64,000 nucleotides of DNA, taken from positions 425,533 to 489,532 of the forward strand of contig NC_049984.1 of the NCBI RefSeq assembly GCF_000003815.2, in the 5' to 3' direction. Below, one piece after another: positions 54,301 through 64,000 of this stretch (its first letter is position 1; every line of letters begins with the position of its first letter). A model generated the notes under the pieces. It made no database searches, was not told the origin of the DNA, and was given only the letters and a program-made list of their open reading frames with translations. This DNA is from Branchiostoma floridae (Eukaryota > Chordata > Leptocardii > Amphioxiformes > Branchiostomatidae). A program made the position numbers and the translations under genes.

Positions 54301-55774
54301 TGAATCTGTACTATTAAAACGCCTTGAAGATTTCTTATTCTCCCCGAGCAACCAGTTCGGATTTAAGAAGAGGCATGGTACCGATCTATGTATATTTGCC
54401 CTCAAAGAAATTATTCAGTATTATCGACAAAGGGGCTCTCCTGTATTCGCATGTTTTCTGGACACTTCCAAGGCGTTTGATCGTGTAAACCACTGGACAT
54501 TGTTCAAGAAACTTATGGATCGTGGGGTTCCGATGTACCTAGTTAGATTCCTGGTCGTGTGGTATAGCACGTTGTCCTTCTGTGTCCGTTGGGGCCACAC
54601 CCTTTCGGATACGTTTACTGCTATGAATGGCTTGCCTCAAGGCAGCATATTGTCACCCATCTTGTTCAATGTGTATGTATCTGATTTGAGTACCGAGCTG
54701 CTGAGGTCCGGTGTGGGTTGCTATGTAGGTGACACCTTAGTCAACCACTTGATGTACGCGGATGATATTTGCCTCGTCTGTCCGTCTGCTAAAGCGTTGC
54801 AGAAACTGATCAGTATTTGTGAGCTCTTTGGAGCGGATATTGACATGGTGTTTAATGAATTGAAAACACTATGTATGTATTTCCCGTGTCGCCGCTTCCG
54901 CATGAGTATGTCACTGCCGCCGCTGATGCTGTACGGTACCGCCTTAAAGTATGTCCCTTCTACCACGTATCTTGGGTATATAATTACCTCTGATCTTTCG
55001 GATGACGCAGCAATCCGAGCTCATGTCAGAGGCTTTTATTCTCGGGCAAATTCGCTCCTCCGACGGTTCCGTTACTGCTCAGCGGCGGTAAAAAGTGAGT
55101 TGTTCTCAGCGTATTGCTCCCAGATGTATTGTGCTCAAATCTGGAGTAATTACAGCGTGAGTGCTATCTCAAAGCTACGAGTGGCGTACCACAGCGCATT
55201 GAAACTGCTCTTTTCGGTCGGCAGGCATACAAGCACAAGTTAGTTGTTTGTGAATAACCGTACCGACATGTTTGACGCAAGGCGTCGCAAGGTCACCTAT
55301 TCATTTGTAACACGCTTGCTGTCGTCTGACAATGATATAATCCGAGTGCTTGTACACTCGGACGGCTTTTGCCTTAGCACATTCTGGCGACACTATGTAA
55401 ATAACAGTAATAAGTGTAGCTTTTTAAATCTTTGTACTGTGCCTGCTTTTATGGGCCACGGGCCTGATACAAATAAATAAATAATATCACGAAACATAGA
55501 TAGGAATGTGAATGTCTGATGAACCGCCTTGCCGAAATAGCGGAGCCGAAAACTGTTTTTGATAAAGTTTTGGGTGGGCAATCTTTAAATAACACGGTAC
55601 ACAGTTGTGTAGTACTCAAGCTCAATGGCTTATGTGATATGATTTAATGTACGTTACAGAAACATGTAGCGTGACATTTACATTGACACACAAAATAACA
55701 CGTATCTATGTTTTCTCCCTGTACAGAATGGGAAGACTCCATTAGATGTAGCTAGAGACCCGCGTGTCCTGAAG
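46540..55774 (+). CDS. Gene D: ankyrin exons, likely 5' part of a D/E fusion
   Basis: Exons 46540-46652 (cap, [20 protein letters not shown]), 47892-47990, 48165-48263 and 48659-48757 (three 99-bp ankyrin repeats) and 55727-55774 (half repeat [16 protein letters not shown]). All are open and phase-compatible. The DAPK-type ROC-COR exons found in genes A-C do not follow. The 7-kb intron before the half repeat holds a LINE. The next coding exons belong to gene E. Either gene D is a dead fragment, or it supplies the ankyrin part of gene E through the candidate exon 56013-56043. The usual start codon is lost; the exon-2 ATG could be used. Confidence 0.65.
48758..50150. other. Non-coding stretch with microsatellites
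   Basis: No recognised gene. (AT)n runs at 49911-49969 and 50042-50112 flank about 70 bp whose complement starts GGGACCGCGTGGCGCAGTGG, a tRNA-type A box, so a tRNA-derived SINE fragment is likely. Open frames made of IY repeats are artefacts of (AT)n. Confidence 0.6.
51304..53050. mobile_element. Repeat inserted in the LINE endonuclease
   Basis: Related to the repeat at 6103-7190: (GT)n at 51328-51366, GATGATATTTGGTAGGTAGG, GGGCCCCCTAG and ATGAGATACTAATTATGCAA. The LINE frame breaks after MAKV (GGCTAAGGTTATGT) and resumes with GGCAAAGGTATGT, a likely diverged 12-13-bp target duplication. Confidence 0.65.
51941..52597. mobile_element. 657-bp TIR element nested in the repeat
   Basis: Ends GTTCCGGGTCGGAGTTT and AAACTCCGGTCCGAGACCG are inverted. 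The host repeat sequence TTTTGGTATG|TAGATAGC is split with TATG on both sides (51937-51940 and 52598-52601). No transposase ORF was seen. Confidence 0.65.
54047..55243 (+). CDS. LINE reverse transcriptase (ORF2 fragment)
   Basis: A 398-aa open frame covering RT blocks: the substrate motif [34 protein letters not shown] and the catalytic YADD box at about residues 240-243. It continues in another frame to 55480. It resembles CR1/jockey-type RT; the clade is not assigned. Confidence 0.85.
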   Translation: MMLSMTYSMGRLDVQGISAEHLKNAGPQLPVLLSILISSMLRHAFVPPNILNVVLVPILKKPSCNASNKDNYRPLAIASPLLKVIESVLLKRLEDFLFSPSNQFGFKKRHGTDLCIFALKEIIQYYRQRGSPVFACFLDTSKAFDRVNHWTLFKKLMDRGVPMYLVRFLVVWYSTLSFCVRWGHTLSDTFTAMNGLPQGSILSPILFNVYVSDLSTELLRSGVGCYVGDTLVNHLMYADDICLVCPSAKALQKLISICELFGADIDMVFNELKTLCMYFPCRRFRMSMSLPPLMLYGTALKYVPSTTYLGYIITSDLSDDAAIRAHVRGFYSRANSLLRRFRYCSAAVKSELFSAYCSQMYCAQIWSNYSVSAISKLRVAYHSALKLLFSVGRHTSTS

Positions 55775-55979
55775 GTGTGCAACGTCCTTTTTGAGTCATG
55801 ACATGGGTCTTACAATTACTTCTGAGGGTTGTGTTTTACATTAAAAACATTGGTAGTTTCATTGTTGTTATACTAAAGACATCGATAACATTGTCTGCAT
55901 CTCTCACTTATGGAGGGACTAACGTTTCTCGTGTGAACGGCCGACATCCCAACTTTGTTTACTTTCATTTCCTTCTGGA

Positions 55980-55995
55980 CCCCCCCCCCCCCCCC
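55980..55995. repeat. Poly-C tract
   Basis: A run of about 16 C just before the COR relic. It could serve as the pyrimidine tract for the acceptor at 56012. Confidence 0.7.
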
Positions 55996-56012
55996 TCGGG
56001 TTCACGGAACAG

Positions 56013-56043
56013 GTCTTGCGAAATCCGGGGCTTGATGGCTTAG
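56013..56043 (+). CDS. Candidate 31-nt bridging exon from a COR relic
   Basis: TCGGGTTCACGGAACAG precedes it and the sequence ends GGGGCTTGATGGCTTAG before GTACGT, matching the tail of the gene A/C COR exons (GGGTTCACGGAACGGGTCAG ... GAGGCTTCAGGGCTTAG). With acceptor GAACAG the exon reads VLRNPGLDGL plus G: phase 0 in, phase 1 out. That is exactly what is needed between the half ankyrin exon (ends phase 0) and gene E exon 56496 (starts phase 1). No transcript evidence. Confidence 0.4.
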
Positions 56044-56495
56044 GTACGTCTTTTTCGATTGTCAATGGGAAGAATAAATGTAACCACACCCACATGCTAT
56101 AAAACATACAAGATGAGATAGAAATATAATCCATTTGTTAGCCTTTTCGTAGCAATAGGCATGCATGTATTCAACTAGGAAAAAGAACAAAGTTAACCTT
56201 TCTACAGGCCTGCTGTGTCACGGGTACTTATCATTACACATGTATTTGTGATTGTATAATTGTACAATAACAATTGTACCCTTTTGGAAGTTCACTTTAT
56301 ATTGTATTATTTTAATTAAGCGTATAATGCTGCTAACCCTAATCGTTCTGGCAGTTAAAGAAACCAACTCAGTTAAATCAATTCCGTATCTGTCCAGTAT
56401 CAATTTCATAACTGTCTGAAGAAATAAGTAGCTCGCATGTCGAGCACATTCATGCAGCAAAGTGGAATGCATGCACCAGGGTTTCTGTCTTCCAG

Positions 56496-58503
56496 GTGAC
56501 GCTGACGTGCCCGTTGAGATTCTTCTACGAGGGCCGGAGATGGCCAGGTTGTACTCTGAAGCCTGCAGTCAGGGGTCGCTGCCCATGCACAGCACACGGG
56601 TTCCGGTGGTGGGTCAGTACAGGTCGGGCAAAACCTGCCTAATCAAGAGGCTGATGGGAGAAACGGTCAGGAAGGAGGAGGAGGAACCCATCACGGATGG
56701 AATCGACATCATTTCCGATGTGCAAACCAAGACATGGAAGAAGTCACCAGGTTTGTAAACCATGTTCGTCCTGTCTCTGATGAAGTCTTCCCTCCATATT
56801 CATTATATCCCTTGTATTCATCATAATGTTTCAGATAATCGAGATATTGATTCTGCTCCACTCATTTCACTTTACAGAGGAGATAGATGAGTTAGCAGGA
56901 CCGTTGCTCCAGAAAGAGACCACAACAGGTGATACTTCCTAAAATGGTAAAGTCAGTGCTGCTTTTGTCTTGAAAGAAATGACTTTCAAAGCTAAATGCT
57001 TTCGGTAATTTAGTGATGAACGTTTATTTTGTGTCTTTTGACAGAGACCAAGCATGAGACCTCACTGTCACAACAGGAAGCAACAAAGACACCAATACAG
57101 GCATCGGAAGGTGAGTTCATAAGTACAAGAGGTGTCAATTACTTTCAAGTTGGTAGGTATCAAGTCAATTCAGTACCAGGACACCTCGACCCCTAACGGA
57201 TCAGTACGTTTCGACACCTTAGTAATTACATTACATTTACATATATATCAAAAGATTTTTCATCAACGGCTAACGAAATGCCTGTCCCAACATAAAAAAA
57301 ACTAGTGTTCTTAACTGTCAGCCATGCGTTTCATTTCTCAAAATCAAAATAACGAAATCAAACATAGCGTAAAGAATGAAGTAATACGCTTGGCTTCCAA
57401 AAAAGAATGGGCTCCAAATGCGTAGGTTTTAGAACGGGGCTTGGCGGCTGGATCATCAAAACGTACTAAGACGACAGGTTTTTACCAAGTCATCCAGCGG
57501 CGCTATCTATTTCGTTTTTCCGAGTATACAAAAAAATCTATGTGGGGAGGGACGCGCGCTACCCGAGTCATCGACGTGTTTTATGTCTCTCGATCAATCG
57601 AAAAAGTTTTATCCAATAGCTAGCGTTCTCAATTACAAAACCTATACTACATTAGAAGTTATTCAGAATCGATTTCAGGTGGAAAGAAATTATATGACAT
57701 GTATGATGGTTTTCACTTGAATAGTAAAAACTGTGTTCATTTACTTATTTTTTCCGTCCATAAATTTTTACCATGGTCACAGCACACTATTGCACTCTTT
57801 GCAGGGCCGGAAAAGGATCATGAGGAACAAACCGAGCCAGACCGTCCAAGCAACGAGTATAACAAGCAATCTGGGACAGAATTTCCAAGCGAGGAGCATC
57901 AGGATAAAACTCAACCAGAGTTGCCAAACAACGAGCAGCCTAACATCGCGGATACAAGGTCGAATGTCACCTCAGAGAAACACCATACCGTTGTCATTCC
58001 AGACAACGTGCGTGAATCTGCAGAGAGGATGCGCAATGCGGGTATTACTGAGGAAGAGCTTGGCACTGCTACACATCCGCGTCTGTCCTTCTGGGATTTC
58101 GGCGGCCAGGCGACTTACTACGGGACCCACCAGTGCTTCATCACCCACCTGGGAGTCTACATTCTCGTCATGTCTCTACTGCAGAAACTGTCGGACAATG
58201 TTCCGGATCTGGACTACAAGGCATCGGTGGACAACTTGAGAACGGGAGGAGGTACGTCCTGAATACCCGTTTGCTTTAAAATCACCCATCGTCCGCAAGA
58301 TACTTCGTAGACATCACGATTCTAGTAATAAAAGTAGTGTAGTAAAACACTTTTTAACACTGATTCTGTAAAAGCGTACCATTATTGTTGTTTCCACAGA
58401 CTACCTGGACCACTGGCTCAACTCTATTTACTCTCAAACTCAGCAACACAAAGTACAACCTCCAGCCATAATTGTCCTCACGCACAAGGACATGGTTTCT
58501 GAG
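56496..58503 (+). CDS. Gene E ROC GTPase exons with inserted linker
   Basis: 56496-56750 holds VPVVGQYRSGKTCLIKRLMG (P-loop) and TDGIDI (switch I). 56878-56928, 57045-57110 and the start of 57805-58251 encode a polar, Glu/Gln/Pro/Asn-rich linker. 57805-58251 then gives HPRLSFWDFGGQATYYGTHQ (switch II). 58400-58503 has IIVLTHKDMVSE, the guanine-recognition THKD. The distance from switch I to switch II is about 150 residues, far longer than in a normal Ras-like fold. Confidence 0.85.
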
Positions 58504-61471
58504 GTGCGTTTATTTTTGTTTTCACAGGGAAAACAGTCTCTTTCCCGTTACTACAGTATTAATTGCAAACAAATATATTGGTATTCTAGAGAATTACATT
58601 AAGAATCACAAACAATAGATTATGAGCTATATCGTAGGGGGCAAACAGTGGGTGAACACATTTTGCTGCAATTATTGTTGTAGTTGCAAACAAAATTTAG
58701 ATTATTTGTGTTCTACAGGAATACATTGAGAAATATAAAGAGGAGATACGGAGTCATATCGAGGGAAAAGCGGCAGGAAGGTTGGTCATGCCAGACATTT
58801 TTGCAGTGGACAACACAACAGAGGACGCAGCTGTTGATGAGATCCGTGAGTACATACGGCAGGTGGCGAGAAGCCTGCCGCACATGGGAGAGAAAATCCC
58901 CATCTCGTGGCTGCATCTCAAGTCTAGACTGACCAAAAGGCGGGAGCAGGGGAAAAAGTTCCTCAAGTTCCATGAGATAGTGCAGCTTGCCCAAGATCTT
59001 GACATCAACATCAAAGACAAACGCACCCTCGCCACTGTTCTCACCTTCTTCCATGACCGAGGTGACATCATCTTCTTTGACGAACCCGGTCTCCGTGATG
59101 ACGTCACCCTACAGCCACAGGTGATGATCGACACCTTTAAGACCATCATCACAGTACCTGAGTATCAGCAGGACAGACAGGATCCGAAGGTGAAGAAGAT
59201 GTGGGAGAGACTGGAACGAGAAGGAGTCCTCAGCGATGAGTTGCTGACAAGGATCTGGAAAGAGAGGGATCGACAGCTGGAAGAGAAAGGCAAGAAACCA
59301 TTTCTGATCCAACACAAGTCCTTCCTGACGGTGCTCATGGAGAAGTTCTATCTCATCTGTAACGCCACACCCATCAGCGATACGAGCGAGGAAGCCCAGG
59401 AGGAAGAGATCCGGTATTTCGTTCCCGCACTTCTCAGCTGCAAGAGGGGTGACGCCGAGCTGTATCCCGGCAACATGCATAAATGTCCTCAGGCGCTCTA
59501 CTTCGTGTTCAGCGAGAAGTTTCTACCCAGCGGCATGTTCTGCCGTCTACAAGCCTTGTGTGTGCGCAGATTTGGCCTGAAAGAGTCACGCGTATTTACC
59601 GGCTGTGCTCGCTTCCCTACAGACAAAGAGGAGGAAACATTCGTCATCACCAAAGTCAACCACTACTTGAAGGTGGAGCTTCTGTCGTCCTCTGAAATCT
59701 TCACAGAAGGCCTGCGCGTTAGGAAGTTCCTCAGTAGCGCCTTGTTTGAGATCAAAGAGAAGTGGATCCCCTGTATCCAGTACGAGCTCAAGTTCTGCTC
59801 TACACAAACAGAGGAAGGAAGTGAACCGGCATTCCAGGGATTGCCAACAGGTGACGGGCCAGTGGAACAAGATTCAAGGTAAGGTGGATCTATGGATCTA
59901 CTGATCTACGCCACCTTTGTCCATTTACATTTGGACAATTGTGTAGATTCATGTCATGTCATCTTTTGAGTCCATACTTCAAGCAGACAAAAGCTCTAAA
60001 TCAGCAACACTGTAATGGAAAGAAATATCTTCAGCACGGTACATTTTGACTTGCAATAAGCGAAGAATAACTGATTCCATGCACAGTTTTCCTTTTTCAG
60101 AGTACCATCTGCGTTTCGCGACGTTTGGATGACTGGTATCTCGCAAACACATCGGACAGGTAATTCTATTCATTAGGTTACATACTGTACAAGGCGTAAG
60201 GAATATGCTTCTACTATTTCTGCCTATGACAATCACAAAATCTATGTTGGAAATTTTGCATAATGACCTACTGAATTGTAATGTGAACTGGTCAATGAGT
60301 ATAGCTTTCTTTCGACTAACCACACAACACTCGTTGGCACGCTTCACACCTCAACTATTTGCTCCTAATCCCAATTGCTGTTTGACGCTAACAGAGGTAG
60401 ATTTGAATATGCACCTTCTTTGTATTCATACAACGGTACAACATGTATTCATTTGATGCTATTCCTTCAAGATATCTGAAATCTAAATTGCACAGAAAAC
60501 TCAGGAGGGGACGGCCCAGTGATTCTTCAGCCAACGGATGACCCCAGCAACATGCGAACGATCGGCCCCGTGTTGGACACGATGGAGCTGGGGAGAGGAT
60601 TGTCGCTGGACCAGTGTGACAATACTAGGAGCCGGCTGACGCCGAAAGAGCGGGTCAAGAACCTGGTGAGCCTAGTAGAAAACCGTTACCAGCTGGGAGC
60701 CGCGGTGGAGATGTGCTATCCAGAGTTTGCAGATTGCTTCTTGAGGGAGGAACGAGGTAGGTTGTTATTGATCATGGACACGGAGAAAACCTGCAAATGC
60801 TGCATTTCATTAATCTCAACCTAATCTTGTTTACTTGCTTAAAAACAGTAGAATAGAAACCAATAACAACCACAAAGGAATATATGTACTTTACTGGCTT
60901 GACGATGATGCAGATAAAACTATTCATATACCTAAATCCTTCAATATAGGCTTTGTGGATACTTTTTGGTCATTGATCACTTTATTCCTTTCAGGAAAAG
61001 AGCTTGTCATTCTCCACACAAAGGACTACACAGAAGAGTTCGCCTCACCTCTCCGAACAGCCGTTTCTGAAGCCGGTGTATCCTGTCACACAGAGAACGT
61101 CCTGCCGACTGTATCAATTACAGAGAAAGTAATTGAAATCCTCCTCAACACAAACAACAGGATGGTTCTCCTGGTCATCAGTCCCCAGGCTCTACATCAC
61201 AATCACTGGTCAAACCTCGCCTACGAGTTCCCAGTTCGGAACGAGAAGCTCCTGCTGCCCATCCTGCTGTACCCACCGGGCTCCAGGGACTGGATGGTCC
61301 GGGTTCTCCAGCAGCGGGCCCCTGTGCTGTGCAAACTGACATCGATGGAGATGGAGATGGAGGGAATGACGGTATCAGAGGACAGACTGCAGGAAATCGT
61401 ACAGAAGGTACTTACGCGTGGAATACAAATGCTTCTTTTCATTGCGGATTTTACCCCAAATAAAGCCTGTG

Positions 61472-61510
<39 letters not shown>

Positions 61511-63927
61511 AGCTTTTCTCACATGCCTCTAAACTCATGACATCTTTTTGCGTCTATTGTAGGTCATGACCGACGAAGAAAGAGGTGAGTTCATATAACC
61601 ACAACATAAGCACATTGTTACATTGGTTTATGTGTTCAATCCATGAACTCTAAAATACATGACTGGGTCTTCTGCACTTTAGAACACGCTGAATTGTGCA
61701 TTTTAGACATACTACATGTGGAAAATCTGGCTTAAAGCAAACATACAATTACGAGGAATGGTAAACGTTATATGGCCGCATTTATCTTAATTGTGTTGAT
61801 TTATTGGATGGACAGTAAATAAATTAGCATTGTGCATAACGTGACATAACCATCATGGCGATTCCTGCAGGTTTTCATCAGATGTTGGAAAGCATTTTCA
61901 GTCGGCTGGACGATGGAGATGTGCGGCTTCTTCTGCGCCTGTGGTCTGCACGTACCGGTAAACAGGAGCGTACAAAGATCGAGACACCAGGAGACTTGAT
62001 GAAGGCTATGTTGAGGACTGGGTACATCACAACTGGTACGAGGAATTTCCTTTTTTACACTTGATGTACTAATTGCAGAAATGTGTGAAAATGCTACACG
62101 TCTGACTTATGCTTCGTACACGCGTACTCGATCTCTGTCGAGTTTTGGTTGTGTTTTTGGTTGTGTTTTTAGTCGTCGAATTATGTTTAAAAAATGTATA
62201 ACTTTTCCAGGCAATCTCGGAATGCTGGAGAAGGACATGATTGCGGCTGGGATCAGCCTTCCTGTTATTGTGCGAGACATTCCAGGTAGGTGTCAACCTT
62301 ATCAGAAAAATTCTGCCGTAGGAGTCTGAGAGAAGTGTTGTTCTTGAATGAAGGTAACTGAATAAGAAAGAAAAATGAAAAGTGCAATTTTACCAAGCTA
62401 GCTGCAACTACTAACCAATGTCTGATGATTACGTATATATCTGTATAGTCCAACGCCAACAACGGTCTTTGGCGTTGTGGGAATAATTAATTCTCTTTAT
62501 GATTTACGACAAGTAGTTTCAGGCAGAACAAAGTGCGTTGTATGTTCAAACTTAATATAAAACATAAAAGAGATCTGGTTCTCCGATGAGCTCTATGTGG
62601 CGCTCTGCATCTGGAACATTGGAACCTTAGACTCTTGTCTGCAAGTTTGTAACTCATTAAAGTTTAAAAGTTTGGGGCACTCGTGAGGTAGTCCCGTTGC
62701 TTGGACAAATTTCGTACCATTTGATATTCGCTTTCAAACATCGTTAATCTCAATGCCAATATCTTAGGTGCACCCGAGGAGCTGAAGTACAGAAGAACAG
62801 CAAAGTTAGCAGTGGGACCCATGGGAGGAGAAGTGGAGATTCCTGGTTTTGTCAAACTTGTTGTACCAGCAGACATCCTTCATCGAGACACAATGATAAC
62901 CATCTCTACTGTAGATGTTGCTGCTATCCTAAGGGATCCTGAGAGTGTAAACTGGCTCTCCGGCTACCCCTGGTCCCTGGGTGAGGACGCCTGTCCACGT
63001 GAGCTACTGGATCAGGTGCAGTTCTCCCCAGCTGTCGATGTCAACCTACACGGCGCACGGTTGAATCGGCCAGTGGAGTTACAAACGTGGCGACCTCCAG
63101 GTTCTGAAGGCATGGATTGTATTCTTCTGAAGAATCATGATGGGGAAGGCTGGACAGATATCACAGCTTCAACAGTGCACCATGTACATCCGGATAAAGT
63201 ATGCATGCTTTTGCAGACCTTCAGTCCTATGGTTACTGGGTGGGCTCCTTTGGACGCGGTGATCTCAGCAGGCATGATGATGGTTGGTGCCTTATCATCA
63301 AGAACTTTGGACTGTCAGTTTGCAGCGTACATAAATCCCAGTCTAGAGGATGTGCAATTCCACGTTGTCTGTAGAGATCAGCGTGTCAAGACAGATGAGT
63401 ACCTTCCAGGTTTCACCAAGTGCGGAAACAATGCAGCTATGTTCGATCTTTTCCATGGGGATGTACTTGACATTGCTGTTAATGTTCGGGGAGGACAGGG
63501 AGCGTGTACACAGATGATACTACGTTCCAAGCATTGCTGTGACAAAAATGGCCAGAACGTTCAAGTTTTGCTGGACAGACCAAATGGAAACCGCGTCAAA
63601 GGAGATGTGACCATCACGGAAGCTCACGGGTTGTCAGAGCGGACTCGGACAGCATGTCAGTTCATCTTCAAAGAGGTAAGGTGTGATCTGAGCAGTATTT
63701 TCAGTCTGTCGAAACTAAAAGCCTACAACCACAGAAAGTCCAAAAGTGCGTATGATTTTGTAAAAATGTGTCATACCTGCAAAACCATAAGATTTTAAGC
63801 ACAAAATTGATGAGCAAGTTATAGTTTCAAACAACAACATTTCGACATTGCCGTGTTACTACCATCTTATTCATCAAATGATGCATCTGAACCTATTTTC
63901 CCTTTCAGGAAGGTGATATCTTCCAAA
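56496..63927 (+). CDS. Gene E: ROC-COR-CARD-TIR-DED-ZU5-UPA protein (3' end beyond window)
   Basis: Exons: 56496-56750, 56878-56928, 57045-57110, 57805-58251, 58400-58503, 58719-59878, 60101-60159, 60496-60756, 60995-61407, 61563-61584, 61871-62035, 62211-62285, 62768-63675, 63909-63927. All joins keep the frame (4005 nt, about 1335 aa) and the last exon ends in phase 1 at GTGAGT, so more follows. Domains in order: ROC with P-loop GQYRSGKT and switch II WDFGGQATY, COR, CARD-like, TIR-like, DED-like, ZU5, UPA. The ROC-COR is of the MFHAS1/LRRK kind, unlike the DAPK kind in genes A-C. The first exon starts inside a split codon, so upstream exons exist. ZU5-UPA in PIDD and UNC5 is followed by a Death domain, which may lie just outside. 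Confidence 0.88.
58719..59878 (+). CDS. Gene E COR domain exon
   Basis: 1160 bp, phase 0 to 2. IPISWLHLKSRL, then LATVLTFFHDRGDIIFF and LQPQVMIDTFKTII are the classical start of COR in MFHAS1/LRRK-type ROCO proteins. Later blocks include YFVPALLSCKRGDAELYPGN and PQALYFVFSEKFLPSGMFCR. Confidence 0.9.
60496..60756 (+). CDS. Gene E CARD-like exon
   Basis: 261 bp, phase 1-1. NMRTIGPVLDTMELGRGLSL and DQCDNTRSRLTPKERVKNLV line up with the gene B CARD (VEPILDHLQARDILTVEECD, SIRANRTPRDKARELL), including the TP..K.R.L segment. A diverged death-fold domain, best called CARD-like. Confidence 0.65.
60995..61407 (+). CDS. Gene E TIR-like domain exon
   Basis: 413 bp, phase 1 to 0. It opens ELVILHTKDYTEEFASPLRT, with later VLLVISPQALHHNHWSNLAY then EF, and LLLPILLYPPG. 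This follows the alternating strand/helix order of TIR domains and box-3-like S...W...E. The canonical box 1 is weak and the W-to-E spacing is longer than in WCxxE, so SEFIR is an alternative. Confidence 0.6.
61472..61509. repeat. (GATT)n microsatellite
   Basis: About nine GATT units in the intron after the TIR-like exon. Confidence 0.9.
61563..61584 (+). CDS. Gene E 22-nt microexon
   Basis: TTGTAG|GTCATGACCGACGAAGAAAG AG|GTGAGT encodes VMTDEER plus one base. It is needed to change phase from 0 (end of the TIR exon) to 1 (start of the DED exon). Confidence 0.7.
61871..62285 (+). CDS. Gene E DED-like domain exons
   Basis: Two exons, 61871-62035 and 62211-62285. FHQMLESIFSRLDDGDVRLL, then KIETPGDLMKAMLRTGYITT and GNLGMLEKDMIAAGISLPVI match the helix pattern of death effector domains (D-L-...-L...G.I...NL..L...). 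The intron falls before the fifth helix. Confidence 0.65.
62768..63675 (+). CDS. Gene E ZU5-UPA exon
   Basis: 908 bp, phase 1 to 0. ZU5: KLAVGPMGGEVEIPGFVKLV, VPADILHRDTMITIS, VQFSPAVDVNLHGARLNRPV. UPA follows from about ISAGMMMVGALSSRTLDC and DVQFHVVCRDQRVKTDEYLP to GDVTITEAHGLSERTR. ZU5-UPA modules occur in ankyrins, UNC5, PIDD and ZO-1 relatives and usually precede a Death domain. Confidence 0.85.
63909..63927 (+). CDS. Gene E last visible exon
   Basis: 19 nt, EGDIFQ plus one base, after CCCTTTCAG and before GTGAGT. Phase 1 out; the gene continues beyond 64000. Confidence 0.65.
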
Positions 63928-64000
63928 GTGAGTACTGTTCTTTAAGGATAAATTTAGTATAGGCATTGAAATAATAATTCCTGAAGTTATCTAGATGTGC

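Larger units (their letters stand above)
50150..55490 (+). mobile_element. APE-type non-LTR retrotransposon (LINE), degenerate
   Basis: Order: ORF1 (about 50180-50952, one frame change near 50420), ORF2 starting ATG 50952 overlapping the ORF1 stop as TAATG, endonuclease domain (50952-51303 and 53053-53475, with GDFNTRPDG and SDHFPLQV), reverse transcriptase (54047-55243, with [41 protein letters not shown] and YADDICLV), and a tail to AAATAAATAAATAA at 55478-55490. Frameshifts near 53475-53770 and 54100 and a 1.75-kb insertion in the endonuclease make it inactive. It fills the intron between the gene D ankyrin exons. Confidence 0.85.

Noticed and set aside
58754-59152. Minus-strand ORFs opposite the gene E COR exon (also 59109-59480, 59586-59870)
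   Set aside because: Shadow frames; the plus strand has clear COR motifs and splice borders.

Overview
The window looks like draft-assembly DNA (three runs of N) from an intron-rich invertebrate deuterostome. Amphioxus (Branchiostoma) fits best, because the genes combine ankyrin, ROC-COR, CARD, DED, TIR, death and ZU5-UPA domains in the way known from the expanded amphioxus death-fold repertoire. The species call is inference; no database was searched. All gene models were spliced by eye from acceptor/donor signals, codon phase and comparison between the copies in the window.

The backbone is a plus-strand tandem cluster of one gene family: an ankyrin-ROC-COR protein resembling the C-terminal two thirds of death-associated protein kinase (DAPK) but without a kinase domain. 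Gene A (518-13445) is ANK-ROC-COR-Death-Death and has no visible break. Gene B (15255-23424) is ANK-ROC-COR-CARD, with the CARD in the same exon as COR; one ankyrin exon has a shifted donor. Gene C (30940-42214) is ANK-ROC-COR-Death-Death but has a 1-nt deletion in a ROC exon and lacks one exon at an assembly gap. Gene D (45159-55774) has the leader and ankyrin exons, has lost the usual ATG, and no longer has a DAPK-type ROC-COR. Its ankyrin exons run through a LINE-filled intron towards a different ROC gene, E (56496 to beyond 63927), which encodes ROC-COR, a CARD-like domain, a TIR-like domain, a DED-like domain and ZU5-UPA. A candidate 31-nt exon at 56013-56043, derived from the end of an old COR exon, fits the phases needed to join D to E. 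D/E may therefore be one chimeric receptor/adaptor gene.

Between B and C, on the minus strand, are the last five exons of PIGU, the GPI-transamidase subunit. Its 5' half is not visible. Next to it lies a 39-bp minisatellite that repeats the splice donor of its first visible exon. The rest is intron and intergenic DNA rich in mobile DNA: an APE-type non-LTR retrotransposon with nested insertions (about 50.15-55.49 kb), several TIR/fold-back MITEs with target duplications visible against the paralogous empty sites, minisatellites, microsatellites and an inverted four-exon ROC block inserted into an intron of gene A.

Taken together, the cluster keeps a constant sensor/switch module (ankyrin repeats plus a ROC-COR GTPase) and exchanges the signalling end (double Death, CARD, or CARD-TIR-DED-ZU5-UPA). 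Function in apoptosis or innate signalling is inferred from the families, not shown by the sequence.
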